Of a DNA stretch of 64,000 nt, positions 23,539-33,826 are shown piece after piece; position 1 is the first letter of the stretch; each line of letters starts with the position of its first letter. This stretch comes from Canna indica. Taxonomy: Eukaryota > Streptophyta > Magnoliopsida > Zingiberales > Cannaceae. Location: positions 43,082,001 through 43,146,000 of the forward strand of contig CP136891.1 in the NCBI GenBank assembly GCA_034359265.1, written 5' to 3'. A model generated the notes under the pieces. It was not told the DNA's origin and ran no database searches. It saw only the letters and a list, made by a program, of their open reading frames with translations. The position numbers and the translations under genes are program-made.

Positions 23539-23735
23539 TATGGACTCGAACGGTCTCGAAACATTTAGAAAATAATCATGCATCCGACGAGTTCATATGT
23601 TTCACGTACGCATCGACGAGTCGGATATAATTTAGGAAAACCTTAGATCCGTTCGGGGATTGTATGTTCGTGTAAAAGAAGTAGATGATCTTTTATACGA
23701 TGTACAATTCTTGAATTGTCCCTGATTGGACAATT

Positions 23736-23945
23736 TGGGAATATAGTTATTTGTACTGCACTTACATTTTTATTTTAACTGTTAACTAAATATTCTAAAT
23801 TTCGGCAACATCTCTCTTGTTCTCCGATACGCGCCCAGATGATATGCGTATTCGGAGAACTATAGGGAGATGCTGCCGAAATTTAGAATAATTAGTTAAC
23901 AGTTAAAATAAAAACGTAAGTGCAGTTCAAATAACATAAATCCCG
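23736..23945. repeat. Long inverted repeat upstream of the transposase
   Basis: Two arms of about 80-97 bp (left ending 23832, right starting 23846) are nearly complementary: AGTTAACAGTTAAAATAAAA on the right mirrors TTTTATTTTAACTGTTAACT on the left, and GTTCTCCGATACGC mirrors GCGTATTCGGAGAAC. The loop is ~13 bp. It ends ~65 bp before the TNP2 start, so a transcript would carry a strong hairpin in its 5' leader. Confidence 0.88.
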
Positions 23946-24009
23946 AATGGAATAGGACAATCTCACCTAAAGATATTAACTAAAGAAATTGTCATTGATT
24001 GACAGAATC

Positions 24010-27000
24010 ATGTCGGCTGATCGAAGTTGGATGTATCGACGTCTTGATCGTGGAGCTTTAACGAATGAGTTTCGATTAGGCGTAACGTACTTCCTAAATT
24101 TCGCCTATTCGAATCGGAATTTCGTTAGCATGGGTGATCAAATCCGATGTCCGTGCCGCATTTGTTCAAATGGACGATTTTTGGATCGGGAGACTGTCAC
24201 TCTGCATCTATATACCAAAGGATTTGCACCAAGATATTTTCTATGGACTTGTCACGGGGAGTCACGCGAAGTCGGGACGTCGAGCAATCCTGTCGTTCAG
24301 ACATATGGTGAATCTTCCTCTGCTGGTGCTTCTTCATCCAGTCAATGTAATCCCTATAGAACTATGATACTTGATAGTCTTGGGGGTCAATTCCACCTGA
24401 ATGATAATGTTGATCGGCCAGTTCTTCAGACATCAGTCCCACCAGATACTACAGCGGTTGATATCACAGAAGTAGGGGCTGCGGTAGAGATTGAATTACC
24501 GAATAAAGAAGCTACAGAATTTTACGAGATGTTGAAAGCTGCCGATGAACCTTTGTATGAGAATTGTCCTAAATACACTAGGTTTTCAGCAATGACACAG
24601 CTCTTAAACATCAAGGCCGATTGTAATATCAGCGGAGTTGCGTATGATCGGATTGCTGGATTGATTAATAGAATGCTGCCTACTGATAACAAGTTTGAGC
24701 CAACTTTTTATAAGACTAAAAAGCTAATGAGAAAATTGGGGCTTGGGTACGAAAAAATACACGCGTGCCAAAATAACTGCATTTTATATTATAAAGAAAA
24801 TGTGCAGTTGGATAAATGCCCTGTATGTCAACACCCTCGTTACAAGGAGAAGAAATCGGTCCGACAGAAAAATATCCCGTTTAAGGTGTTTCGGTATTTT
24901 CCACTAACACCGAGGCTTCAAAGATTATTCATGTCGGAAAAGACAACCCCCTACATGAGTTGGCATGCAAGAAGTCGTGATGATACAGTAATGACTCATC
25001 CATCTGACAGTGAAGCATGGAAACATTTGGATACATGTTATCCTTCATTTGCTAGGGATACTAGAAATATGAGATTGGGATTGTGCACAGATGGTTTTAA
25101 TCCGTTTGGACATTCTGCAACTCCTTATTCAGTTTGGCCAGTGCTGCTGACAGTTTATAATTTGCCACCGTCAATGTGCATGAAAGATGAATTTATTTAT
25201 CTTTCGATGATTATTCCGGGTCCTAAGGGTCCGCAAAAAGAAATTGACATATTTCTCAGACCCTTGATAGATGAATTGAAAACATTGTGGACTGAGGGAG
25301 CTGTCACTTATGATTGTCATCGGAAGCAAAACTTCAATTTAAAGGCCGCGGTCTTGTGGACAATCAATGATTTCCCCGCGTACGACATGTTGTCGGGTTG
25401 GAGCTCTCACGGCCGACTCTCTTGTCCGTATTGTATGGAACACTCTAAATCAATCAGTCTTCAGAACGGATGAAAAATCTCATTCTTTGATTGTCATCGT
25501 CGATTCCTACCGGTTAATCATCAGTATCGAAGGAATCGTAATAAATTTACTAAGGGCAGAGTCGAAAGAGATGGGCCACCACCGATGTTGTCTGATGAAC
25601 AAATGTTAGCACGTGTTTCAGCACTTCCAGATATAGTATTTGGTCTCAATGAAAGAGTGTCAGGTTTTGGCCAAACACACAACTGGGTGAAAAAAAGTAT
25701 CTTTTGGGAATTGCCCTATTGGAGTTCATTATTGATTCGACATAATTTAGATGTCATGCACATTGAAAAAAATGTGTTTGATAATATTTTCAACAATTTG
25801 ATGGATATTTCTGGAAAAACTAAAGATAATGTCAAAGCCCGACATGATCTGAAAATACTTTGTAAAAGACCAGAGTTGGAGTTACAAGAGGTCAACGGAC
25901 GATATCTGAAACCGAAGGCCCTATATGTGTTAAATAAACAACAGATCAAAGATGTTTGTCAATGGGTAAAAGAACTCAGATTACCCGATGGATATGCTTC
26001 AAACTTATCTCGATGTGTGAACGTCGATGATTGCAAAATATCAGGGATGAAGAGCCATGATTGTCATGTATTCATGCAGAGATTACTTCCGATCGCATTT
26101 CGAGATCTTCTACCTGATAATATTTGGGGTCCGTTGACTGAATTAAGTATGTTTTTTAGAAACATCTGTGCAAATGTCCTTCGAGTCGAAGATATGTCAA
26201 CACTTGAAAATAATATTGTTGAAATCATATGCAAGCTGGAGCAGTTTTTCCCTCCTGCATTTTTTGACTCGATGGAGCATCTACCGATACACTTGGCATA
26301 CGAGGCACGAGTTGGTGGCCCCGTTCAATATCGTTGGATGTACTTATTTGAAAGATACATGAATCGTCTGAAGAAAAAAGTAAAGAACACCGCAGCTGTT
26401 GAAGAATCAATATCTGAATCGTATATCATCCAAGAAATTTCAACATTCTGCTCATTTTACTTTGAATTGATAGTACAGACAAGATTTGATCATCTTCCAC
26501 GTAACGACGACAGGGGTGTTCGACATTCAGATGGACGTTTAAATATATTTTGTCACTCTGGTCGTGCTTTTGGTTCTCGTCCATCTCGACACTTAAGCGA
26601 TGAAGAGTATCATTTGGCACACTTGTATGTTTTACTCAATTGTCCAGAGATTGAACAATTCATTGAAATATTTGACATTGAGATGGTGCGAAAATACTCT
26701 ATTCACAATGATCAAGAATTGGAGAGATTACAAAATCGTGATTTCCCTACTTGGATTCAGACTTACAGCAAAGATCACAGAGCTGAAATAGATGAAAGAA
26801 TATTTGAGTTTGTTAGTGGACCGTCGCGACTTGTGTCGTGCTATAGCGGATATTTTGTTAACGGGTATAAATTTCACACGGTTGAATATTCATTTACAAA
26901 GAAGACGATGAATGCTGGGGTCTGCGTGAAAGGGACAACCTATGTTGAATGTGATATGGATTTTTATGGACTGGTGGAAGAAGTGATAGAGTTGCACTAC

Positions 27001-27495
27001 TTCGGCTTGAAATCAGTGATCCTATTTAGATGTCATTGGTTCGATACAATAGAAAGGGGCATGAAAGTTCATCCAAAATACAAACTTGTTGAGGTTAATT
27101 ACAAATCGAAATTGGCAGCAAATGAGCCTTTTATATTGGCATCACAAGCCGAACAAGTATATTACGCGAAGTATCCGGCTCGAAATAAAGATAGAGCAGA
27201 TTGGCGTGTAGTCTATAAGACAAAAGGTAGAGGAAAAATTGATCCGATAGTAGGAGAAAATGAGCTGATACCTGATATGACACATGGTTTCTATCAAGAA
27301 GATGATCCTCCTGCTGTGGATCGTATTATTCCAATACTCGAGGATGCAGACACAACGTCAATTCAATTAGAAGTTGAATATGCTGATGATGACGATCATG
27401 AAATTGAGGAAGCTGGAGATGAAGAAGATGAAGAAAAGGAAGAAGAGGAAGAAGAAGAAGAATTCGAAGACTATTATTCAGATGATGAAGAATAA
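24010..27495 (+). pseudogene. CACTA transposase, TNP2-like, with one in-frame TGA
   Basis: One frame of 1162 codons from ATG 24010 (MSADRSWMYRR, typical start) to TAA, interrupted only by TGA at 25471 (codon 488). Domains: transposase-associated N-terminal domain (~5-80, SWMYRR...CPCRICSN); Transposase_21 core (from ~270: FRYFPLTPRLQRLF, MSWHARSRDD, LCTDGFNPFG, later LDVMHIEKNVFDN); DUF4218 (~670-815: FMQRLLPIAFRDLLPDN, HLPIHLAYEARVGGPVQYRW); DUF4216 (~945-1030: FVNGYKFHTVEYS, VILFRCHWFDT); acidic Glu/Asp tail (~1110-1161). It catalyses cut-and-paste of CACTA ends. The stop lies in LQNG-stop-KISFFDCHRRFLP, where the family has a basic residue; CGA to TGA would explain it. I see no splice sites placed to remove it. 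The second half (first in-frame Met at 25585) is intact. Confidence 0.9.
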
Positions 27496-27570
27496 TTGTA
27501 AAGTATATATTTTATTAAATATATCTCTACTATTTATACAATAATCTGATTATATATCTGTTCGACAGAT
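27496..27570 (+). other. Short spacer between the two CACTA genes
   Basis: 75 bp, AT-rich, with no terminator I can identify. This close spacing resembles En/Spm, where both products come from one alternatively spliced transcript. Confidence 0.6.
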
Positions 27571-29103
27571 ATGTCTAGTCGTGGTTATCGACGCAGGAGA
27601 GCTTCGGAGTCTCCGATCGGTGAGACTCCAGCACTTACTCATGCTGCTGATCCTCCTGTTGCTGATCCTCATGAGGATGATACTGCCGAGGCTAGTACAT
27701 CCAGACGTAGGCGGCCACGCGGGCCGAACAGGTGGCAGCCTCCACCAGCCACAGAGTCACGGAGATTGATTAGCGTGATTGGGGAGCGGTAATATATCAT
27801 GAATTATGAATCATTACAAATTCATTATATCATAATATAATATTAAAATTTATTTTTGTTGTGCAGGTTCGAGCAAGAAGAAGTGCCGAGGAGCATTTCT
27901 TCTACTATTCGACGATACATGCACGGGGCATGGCCTACGTGGTCTCACGTGCCTAGCGAGCACGTCGACATGTTATGGCCCGAGTTTGAGGCACGTATTA
28001 TTATTTTTTTTACATGCATGATGATATATTAATATTGGTACTGATATTATTATTTTGCAGGCTCGCTATACATGGGCCGAGGATCAGAGGCCCTTCATTT
28101 ACGCTGCCTGGGAGGCTATTTCTCGGGCAAGGTACAATGGGCAGCTGGGGCAGGCTCGGTCCCAGGCGATGGCCCGAGCTGGGACCACTAACATCGCGGA
28201 GACTCGGGGATACGGCCCCGGTTGGATTACTCCGGATATATGGGACCAGCTCGTGGGAATATGGTCGACGGATCGATGGCAGGAGGTTTCTCGGAATGCG
28301 GCTAGAAATCACATGTCGGGGAGAGCAGCGCGTCACACCGGCGGCTCTGTTGCATTTGTAGTGCACGCGAACCGTATGGTAAGTATATCTTTTAATTATA
28401 TATTTTATTTGTTACTATGTGTACTAATTAATGTATTTGTTTTGTAAATGTAGATGACGGTGTCAGATGACGGGACTGTCCAGCGACCCTCCCCGATGGC
28501 GGTGTTTGAGCGGACTCACCGTCGAGCACATGGGACGGGGGAGTACATCGACAACCGCGCTGTATACATTGTGGTAATTATATATTTGTTTAAATTATTC
28601 ATTATATATTTATAATTTAAGTTTTATGATAAATATTAAACAAAAAATCAAACTCGAGTAGGAGACCTACAGCCAGACGGTGGTGCAGCGCGGGGGTACC
28701 CCCGAGGACTTTGACGCAGCATCGTGGGTCGAGGCCGCAGGTGGCTGGGACCATGGCCGCGTATATGGCTTCGCAGATAGTGGTCATGCGCGAGCCGTAC
28801 TAGGGCCACTTGGGGCACCGACCCCTCCAGTCGCTGGTGAGCGACCGTCCACCTCCAGATCCAGTTATGATCATAGTAATAGGATAAAGACACTAGAGGA
28901 GACGGTCGCGCGTCAGACTGAGATGATGGAGCGCCAGAGTCAGATGATGGCGGATATACAATCTATGCTATGCAACATGTCAGGTCATCCGAAGCAGGCA
29001 TCTCTTCGGCATCATCTAATCCATCGTCTTCAAGTCAGTCCACGTCGGTGTACACTCAAGCACTCCAGACCCAGCCATATGATCCAAACCATCCTCCATC
29101 GTG
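27571..29103 (+). CDS. CACTA second gene, Transposase_24 (En/Spm Ptta-type), five predicted exons
   Basis: Predicted exons: 27571-27788, 27867-27990, 28061-28378, 28454-28573, 28662-29103. The first joins at codon CG|G; all later ones start in phase 0. Motifs: MHGAWPTWSHVPSEHVDMLW, WPEFEARYTWAEDQ, AARNHMSGRAARHTGG, MAVFERTHRRAHGTGEYIDN, SWVEAAGGWDHGRVYGFADS, then a short coiled coil (VARQTEMMERQSQMMADIQS). The family is the plant CACTA accessory protein thought to bind subterminal repeats. Intron 2 (27991-28060) needs a GC donor (GAG|GCACGT) to keep frame; the GT four bases later would break it. A one-base shift near 28998 seems needed to reach the Ser-rich C-terminus ending YDPNHPPS at 29103; unshifted, the frame runs to 29288. 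Confidence 0.75.
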
Positions 29104-29390
29104 ATCGTGAGATTTTTTGTTTGGATATTGAACTTGTTACTGAGATATTGAACTTGTTTAACTTATTTTGTTTGGATATTGATACTTCAATTTTGCATTT
29201 GAATTGTTTTTATACTATCGTGGATAATTATCAATATAAATATAATTGTTTTGATGTATATCTTGGTGTGTTTGTGATGTGTGAATGAATGTGTGTATGA
29301 GGGTATGGGTGTGTGAGTTATGTATCAGATAATGTATCAATGTATCAATGGAAATTTGAAATTTGAAATTTTTTTGTTACCAGGTACACA
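29104..29390 (+). other. CACTA 3' untranslated region
   Basis: AT- and GT-rich sequence with no gene or clear repeat; probably 3' UTR and termination region of the accessory gene. No convincing polyadenylation signal singled out. Confidence 0.45.
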
Positions 29391-29770
29391 TCATCAGCAA
29401 CGGCTTTCCCACGGCCGTCCATGGGAAAGCCGTTGCTAAAAGTGTATCGAAAGCCGTTGCTGATGACCTACAGCAACGGCTTAGCGACGGGATTTCACTA
29501 ACGGCGTTGCTACGGACTCAGCGGCCGTTGCTATTAATGTTATCAGCAATGGCTCCGGGTCTGTGGCAAAACCGTTGCTGATAATATTTTTAGCGACGGC
29601 CCGAGCGGCCGTTGCTGATAATGTTTTGAGCGACGGCCCGAGCGGCCGTTGCTGCACCGTCACTAAGTTATCAGCAACGCGAGTTTCTGTCATGGCTCTA
29701 TTGCAACGGCTGGGCCGTTGCTGATGCCCTTCAGCAACGGCTCAGCAACGGCATCAGCCGTTGCTGATGC
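29391..29770. repeat. CACTA right subterminal repeats
   Basis: More than a dozen GCAACGGC/GCCGTTGC words, several paired as inverted repeats (e.g. CAGCAACGGC...GCCGTTGCTG). Denser than the left array, as is usual for En/Spm-type elements. Confidence 0.88.
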
Positions 29771-29774
29771 CCAT

Positions 29775-29787
29775 TTTTCTAGTAGTG
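29775..29787 (-). repeat. CACTA right terminal inverted repeat
   Basis: TTTTTCTAGTAGTG ends at 29787; its reverse complement begins CACTACTAGAAA, matching the left end. Confidence 0.92.
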
Positions 29788-30818
29788 CGGTCGGCTACTT
29801 CGGTCGACCGACAGAGGCCAAATAGAGGCAGTACCTCGAGCGGTCGACCAATCGATCGACCGAATCGAGGATCGCGCGATCGCGCGTCTTTGCTTCCCCT
29901 ACGTTGGTCGACTGATGGGTCGACCGGATTGCGGGAACGCAGTCATGCTTCTGGGCGGTCGACCACGCATAGAGAGGAAGGCAGTGGTTGTTCGAGCGAT
30001 CGATCGGTCGGTCGACCGACCAATCGACCGAGCGGTTGTAACGGCTAGATTTTAGCCCGTTGAGCCGCCGTTTCTTTGAGAGAGTATAAATATACTTCAT
30101 CTAACCTCTCTAATCATCTTCCTTCACTCTTATAGATTTAATTGAGGATTTTAGAAGTGATTTAAGCCTTCCAATTATCGATTGCAGCGCGCTTTGCTCT
30201 TCTGTCGAGTTCTTCTTCAAGCGCCAACTGCTTCCCTCAACTCTGCTGCAACACAAGATTCATCTTCTAGCAAGTTGAAGGATTGAAGGCATGAAAAGAG
30301 TAGTTAATCTTATTTTATCCTTTAGCTCTTTTCATTGTAATTTTAACTATTACTTAAATCTGTTTACTTTGGATTTGTGTGTGTGAAGACCTAGGGTGTT
30401 AGGTCTTGTTGTGTGAGTGGTATCCTTGGTGTAGAAGGAGTAAAGCCACTTGTGTAAACGTAGTTTGCTAGGATTAAGTGAGTTGTCCCTTAGGGTTGAG
30501 GTGGAAGAGTGCTTTCGATAAGAAGACTGAGACTTTCGGGTGTGAAAGTGCCTTAGGTCGAGAGTGAGACTCTCCTAGTCAAAGTCCTCTGTGTAAGAGA
30601 AACTATTTAATCTAGTAAACTAATTTTGGAAATCCTAAGCGGGGTGTTTAGGTAGTGGAGTATGCATTCGGGCCGAACCACTATAAATTACCGTGTTAGC
30701 ATTGTTATATTTGTTTGTGCTTAATTGTTTTATCTTGCTTCCACATTTAATAGCAATATTGCATCTTGCCTAAATGATTTGAGAAACAAATTAAAATCGA
30801 ATTTAGGCTAATTGATTT
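29788..30818 (+). repeat. A 3' LTR, part 2 (end truncated)
   Basis: Resumes the A LTR in the palindrome cluster, with the TATA box at 30085-30092, and continues very close to 16380-17410. It stops ~55 bp short of the LTR end at AATTGATTT, where sequence of B begins. Confidence 0.87.
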
Positions 30819-30822
30819 TTCA

Positions 30823-32101
30823 GGAATTTTTGGAAGCTTTTAGCATACCCATATTTGACCCGGGAGATTAGGAAATTTCCGTTTTCTAAAAATTTGCACT
30901 AGACCCCAAAAAGTAGATCTTGATTCTTAAGGATTTTGATTTTTTAGATATTTTTATTGAATCCAAATTGGGGGTAATCCTTATATAACATTTATATTTT
31001 AAAGTTAATAAATGTTATATATGTAGACTTAGCAAAGGAGGAACCCAAACGAGTAGAAAAACCCAAGCAAAATAGAAAACTGCCAAGTCTGTCTAGTTTT
31101 TGATCGACCGAGAGAGGCGAAAAAATAGCAGTGGGTGTGTCGGTCGACAGATCGGTCGATCGGATCGCGGATCGCTGAAGCCACGACTCATTCGGTCGAC
31201 CCGTCGGTTGATCGAATAGCGCATACAACGCATAGAAAGCCATGGTCGCTCAGGCGGTCGATCCATCGGTCCATGGTCGCTAGTTTTCCACCCGTTGAGC
31301 CGCCTGTTTCATTCCATTTACTCTTGGCTCTATAAATACCCAAACCTAAACCTTCCTTAACAACTTTTGATCACTCTTAACCTTCATTGCGCCATCATTG
31401 ATCAACTCTAAGCTTTCATTGAGCCATTTTTTAGAGAAATCCTAGTCTGAGCTTTCATTCCTAGAATTTCCCTTCAAGTTTGATTTGATTCATCATCAAG
31501 GCATCAAGAGGAGCTAGGATTCACTGTGTTGGAGCTAAGTATTTGTATTGTTGTATTTTTTGCTCCATTACTTGTATATTTTCTTCTTTCTTTTATTGTA
31601 TTAAAACTTGTGTAAACCTATGTTGCTTGGTTTGATTTGGTTGGTGGTTGCCTTGGTGTTAAGGCTTAATTCCATCGTTGTAAATGTAGTTTACTAGGAT
31701 TAGTTCTAGTTGTCCCTTAGGTTGAGGTGGGAGAGTGCTCTCGATAGCAAAGCGGGATACTTCCGGGTGTGGAAGTGCCTTCGGTTGGAGAGCGGAGACT
31801 TTCCGGTGTAAAGTCCTCATTGTAAGGGAAACAAGATATAATCTAGTAAACTTAGTTTGGAAATCCTAAGCGGGGTGCTTAGGTAGTGGAGTAGGCATTG
31901 GGGCCGAACCACTATAAATCAGTGTGTTAGCATTGATATTCTGTTTGTGCTTAATTATCCTATTTTTGCTTTCGTATCTAGTCGATAAATAGTGGTTTGC
32001 CTAAATAATTTAAGAAACGATTAAAACCGAAATTAGGCAATAAGAATTAGTAAACACACTATTCACCCCCCCCCCCCTCTAGTGTGCCATTTCACCCAAC
32101 A
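30823..32101 (+). repeat. B 5' LTR, 5'-truncated
   Basis: Matches the B 3' LTR from GGAATTTTTGGAAGC (41273) to the end. It contains a small GGTCGAC cluster (31100-31265), the TATA box TATAAATA at 31331-31338, the conserved GGGGCCGAACCACTATAAAT block, and a C-run before CTCTAGTGTGCC. Confidence 0.85.
31331..31338 (+). promoter_or_regulatory. TATA box of B 5' LTR
   Basis: CTCTTGGCTCTATAAATACC; identical context at 41753 in the 3' LTR. Confidence 0.65.
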
Positions 32102-32102
32102 A

Positions 32103-32115
32103 TTGATATTAGAGA
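32103..32115 (+). other. B primer-binding site, degenerate
   Basis: TTGATATTAGAGA two bases after the LTR resembles TTGGTATCAGAGC with several changes; probably decayed iMet PBS. Confidence 0.6.
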
Positions 32116-32169
32116 GGGTCGTAGATTGATATTTCACCGTCTCCTCTACATCATCTCTCGATCCTAAAA

Positions 32170-33597
32170 ATGGCACTAGAGTGTTTAGTGTCTTCACCTC
32201 CTAGGTTCGATACCTCGAACTTTGGTATTTGGAAATATAGGATGTACACATATTTAAAGACTTAAGGTTTTGGTGTCCTTAACATGTTAAAACTAGAATT
32301 CATTGAACCTAAGGTTGACATGCATGATTAGAGTGAATTAGATAAGAAAATGTTTAAGTATAATGGAGATGCCATGAATTGTATTCTTTGCACATTACCA
32401 AATGGCATCCGAGATAAAGTCATGCATTGCTCTTCGGCTTATGATTTATGGGCCACTTTAAATGTTTTATATGATTATGCCAAAACCAAAGAGATTGGCA
32501 CTTTTGATGAAGGTGGTGATGACATTAGTCACTCACCTACTACTAATCTCGGTTTTGATGCCCATACTGCTTCTAGTCAAAGAAGCAATTCTAAAAGTCG
32601 GAAGAGAAAGGTAATTTGCCACTTGTGCAAAGAGAAAGGGCATGTGAAGAAGAATTTCCCTACAATGAAAAACAATGCAAAGAAGAGGTCAAATGCTTCC
32701 ACCTCCACATCTTACTCAAGTGAAGCATCCTCTTTTCATGACCATGAAGCCACTTCGAAAGTTTATCTCATGGATGCTAATGATGAGGTACACTCTTCTC
32801 CTTCTAGTCATGCTAATGATAATAACAATGCTAGCTTTACTAGTTCTCTTGACATATCATATAATGAGTTAGTAGATGAATACAAGAAAATGTATGCCTT
32901 GCTTGTTAAAAAAGATAATGAAAATAAAAGATTGAAGAAAGATAATATAAGGCTTAACTCTCATGTAGATGAATTAAAACTAGAAAATGAGAGAATGAAA
33001 TCTAGTTCTTTTGATTCTTCCCATGATAGGTTGAAACTTGAGCTTAAGGACTTAAAGCTTGAGAATGAAAATTTGAAACTTGAGAATTCAAGAATTATAA
33101 GTCAAAACAACAATTTGAAATCTCAATGTAAAGCCTTATATCAATCTCTTGATTCATTAAAAAATGAGGTTGTGTCCTTAAATAAGAAAGTAAATGAATT
33201 GAAAAATGTTTCATTTCCTATGAACACTAGAAATGCTTATGTAAAGAATGCCAATGTTCATCATCATTCCCATGCTAAGCATTCTGCCATTAAACCTCAT
33301 GCTCAAAAGAAAAATATTTTGTTTAAGAATGCTCATCTTCATCATAGCTCACATGTCAAGCATTCTAGTGATAAATCACATGTCCATAGGGAAAATAAAA
33401 AGATTCATGGACATTGTTTTTGGTGTGGTACATATGGCCATGCAATCTATGATTGTGCATTTAAGAAGAATCCAAGTGTTGCTAAAACACTTTGGATACC
33501 TCGGCCAACTAACCCCCAAGGACCCAAAGCCATTTGGGTAACAAGGTTTCTTGCTCTATTGCAGGGGGAGCTACCACACAAGGGTGAGATGAAGTAG
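32170..33597 (+). pseudogene. B gag pseudogene
   Basis: Starts MALECLVSSPPRFD and aligns with A and F gag throughout. Two nonsense codons break the N-terminal domain: TAA at 32263 (Lys in F) and TAG at 32329 (Trp in F). The rest is open from 32350. Knuckle 1 reads CHLCKEKGHVKKNF: the last Cys is Phe, so it cannot bind zinc normally. Knuckle 2 is intact (CFWCGTYGHAIYDC). A coiled coil lies between them. The end, after NPQGPKAIWVTRF, diverges by a frameshift from the sister GxxTTQG ending. Confidence 0.88.
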
Positions 33598-33826
33598 TTT
33601 GATTGAATTTGCTTGAGGATTCAAAGATTATACCATTTCAAAGTTGCAACTTCAAGTCATCTTGATGCCTTAGTAAGGTTGCCATCAAAAGTACTTTGGT
33701 ATCATCTCCTATACCCTCTTGCTTAAATTATAGTTGGAGTTAGATATATGCTTAATATTAGTAGATTTTTCGATCTTGATAAGTTTCAAAAATGTTTTTT
33801 GATTTTTCATTTTCGGTCTCTTCTGT
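33598..33826 (+). mobile_element. B spacer, left segment
   Basis: Start of the non-coding spacer (TTGCAACTTCAAGTCATC..., also after gag in A and F). Cut at CGGTCTCTTC by gypsy element C. Confidence 0.8.

Larger units (their letters stand above)
22500..29787 (+). mobile_element. CACTA (En/Spm-type) DNA transposon, nearly complete
   Basis: 7.29 kb. Left end CACTACTAGAAAT; the right end read inward is CACTACTAGAAAAAT. The flanking trinucleotides are CGA (left) and CGG (right), a 3-bp target duplication with one change. Subterminal arrays of GCAACGGC motifs sit at both ends, and two genes in tandem (TNP2-like, then a TNPA-like Transposase_24 type) fill the centre. It lies inside the 3' LTR of A, which restarts in register at 29788, so it inserted after A. 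Confidence 0.95.
15944..30818 (+). mobile_element. TR-GAG element A (gag-only LTR retrotransposon, split by CACTA)
   Basis: Order: 5' LTR (15944-17467), PBS, gag, ~3-kb spacer, polypurine tract, 3' LTR (22098-22499 + 29788-30818). The CACTA transposon of 22500-29787 interrupts the 3' LTR. There is no protease, RT, RNase H or integrase and no space for them, so the element depends on enzymes supplied in trans. The last ~55 bp of the 3' LTR are missing at the junction with B, so the target duplication cannot be read. The layout matches the published TR-GAG class; I infer membership from structure. Confidence 0.85.

Noticed and set aside
23253..23583. CRISPR-like or protein-repeat reading of the 26-bp array
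   Set aside because: Units are contiguous with no spacers, so it is a minisatellite; the 102-codon minus frame merely translates the repeat.
28010..28366. Open frames on both strands (115-118 codons) over the CACTA accessory gene
   Set aside because: Only the frame starting near 28061 carries the Transposase_24 motifs and fits the splice sites; the others are shadows.
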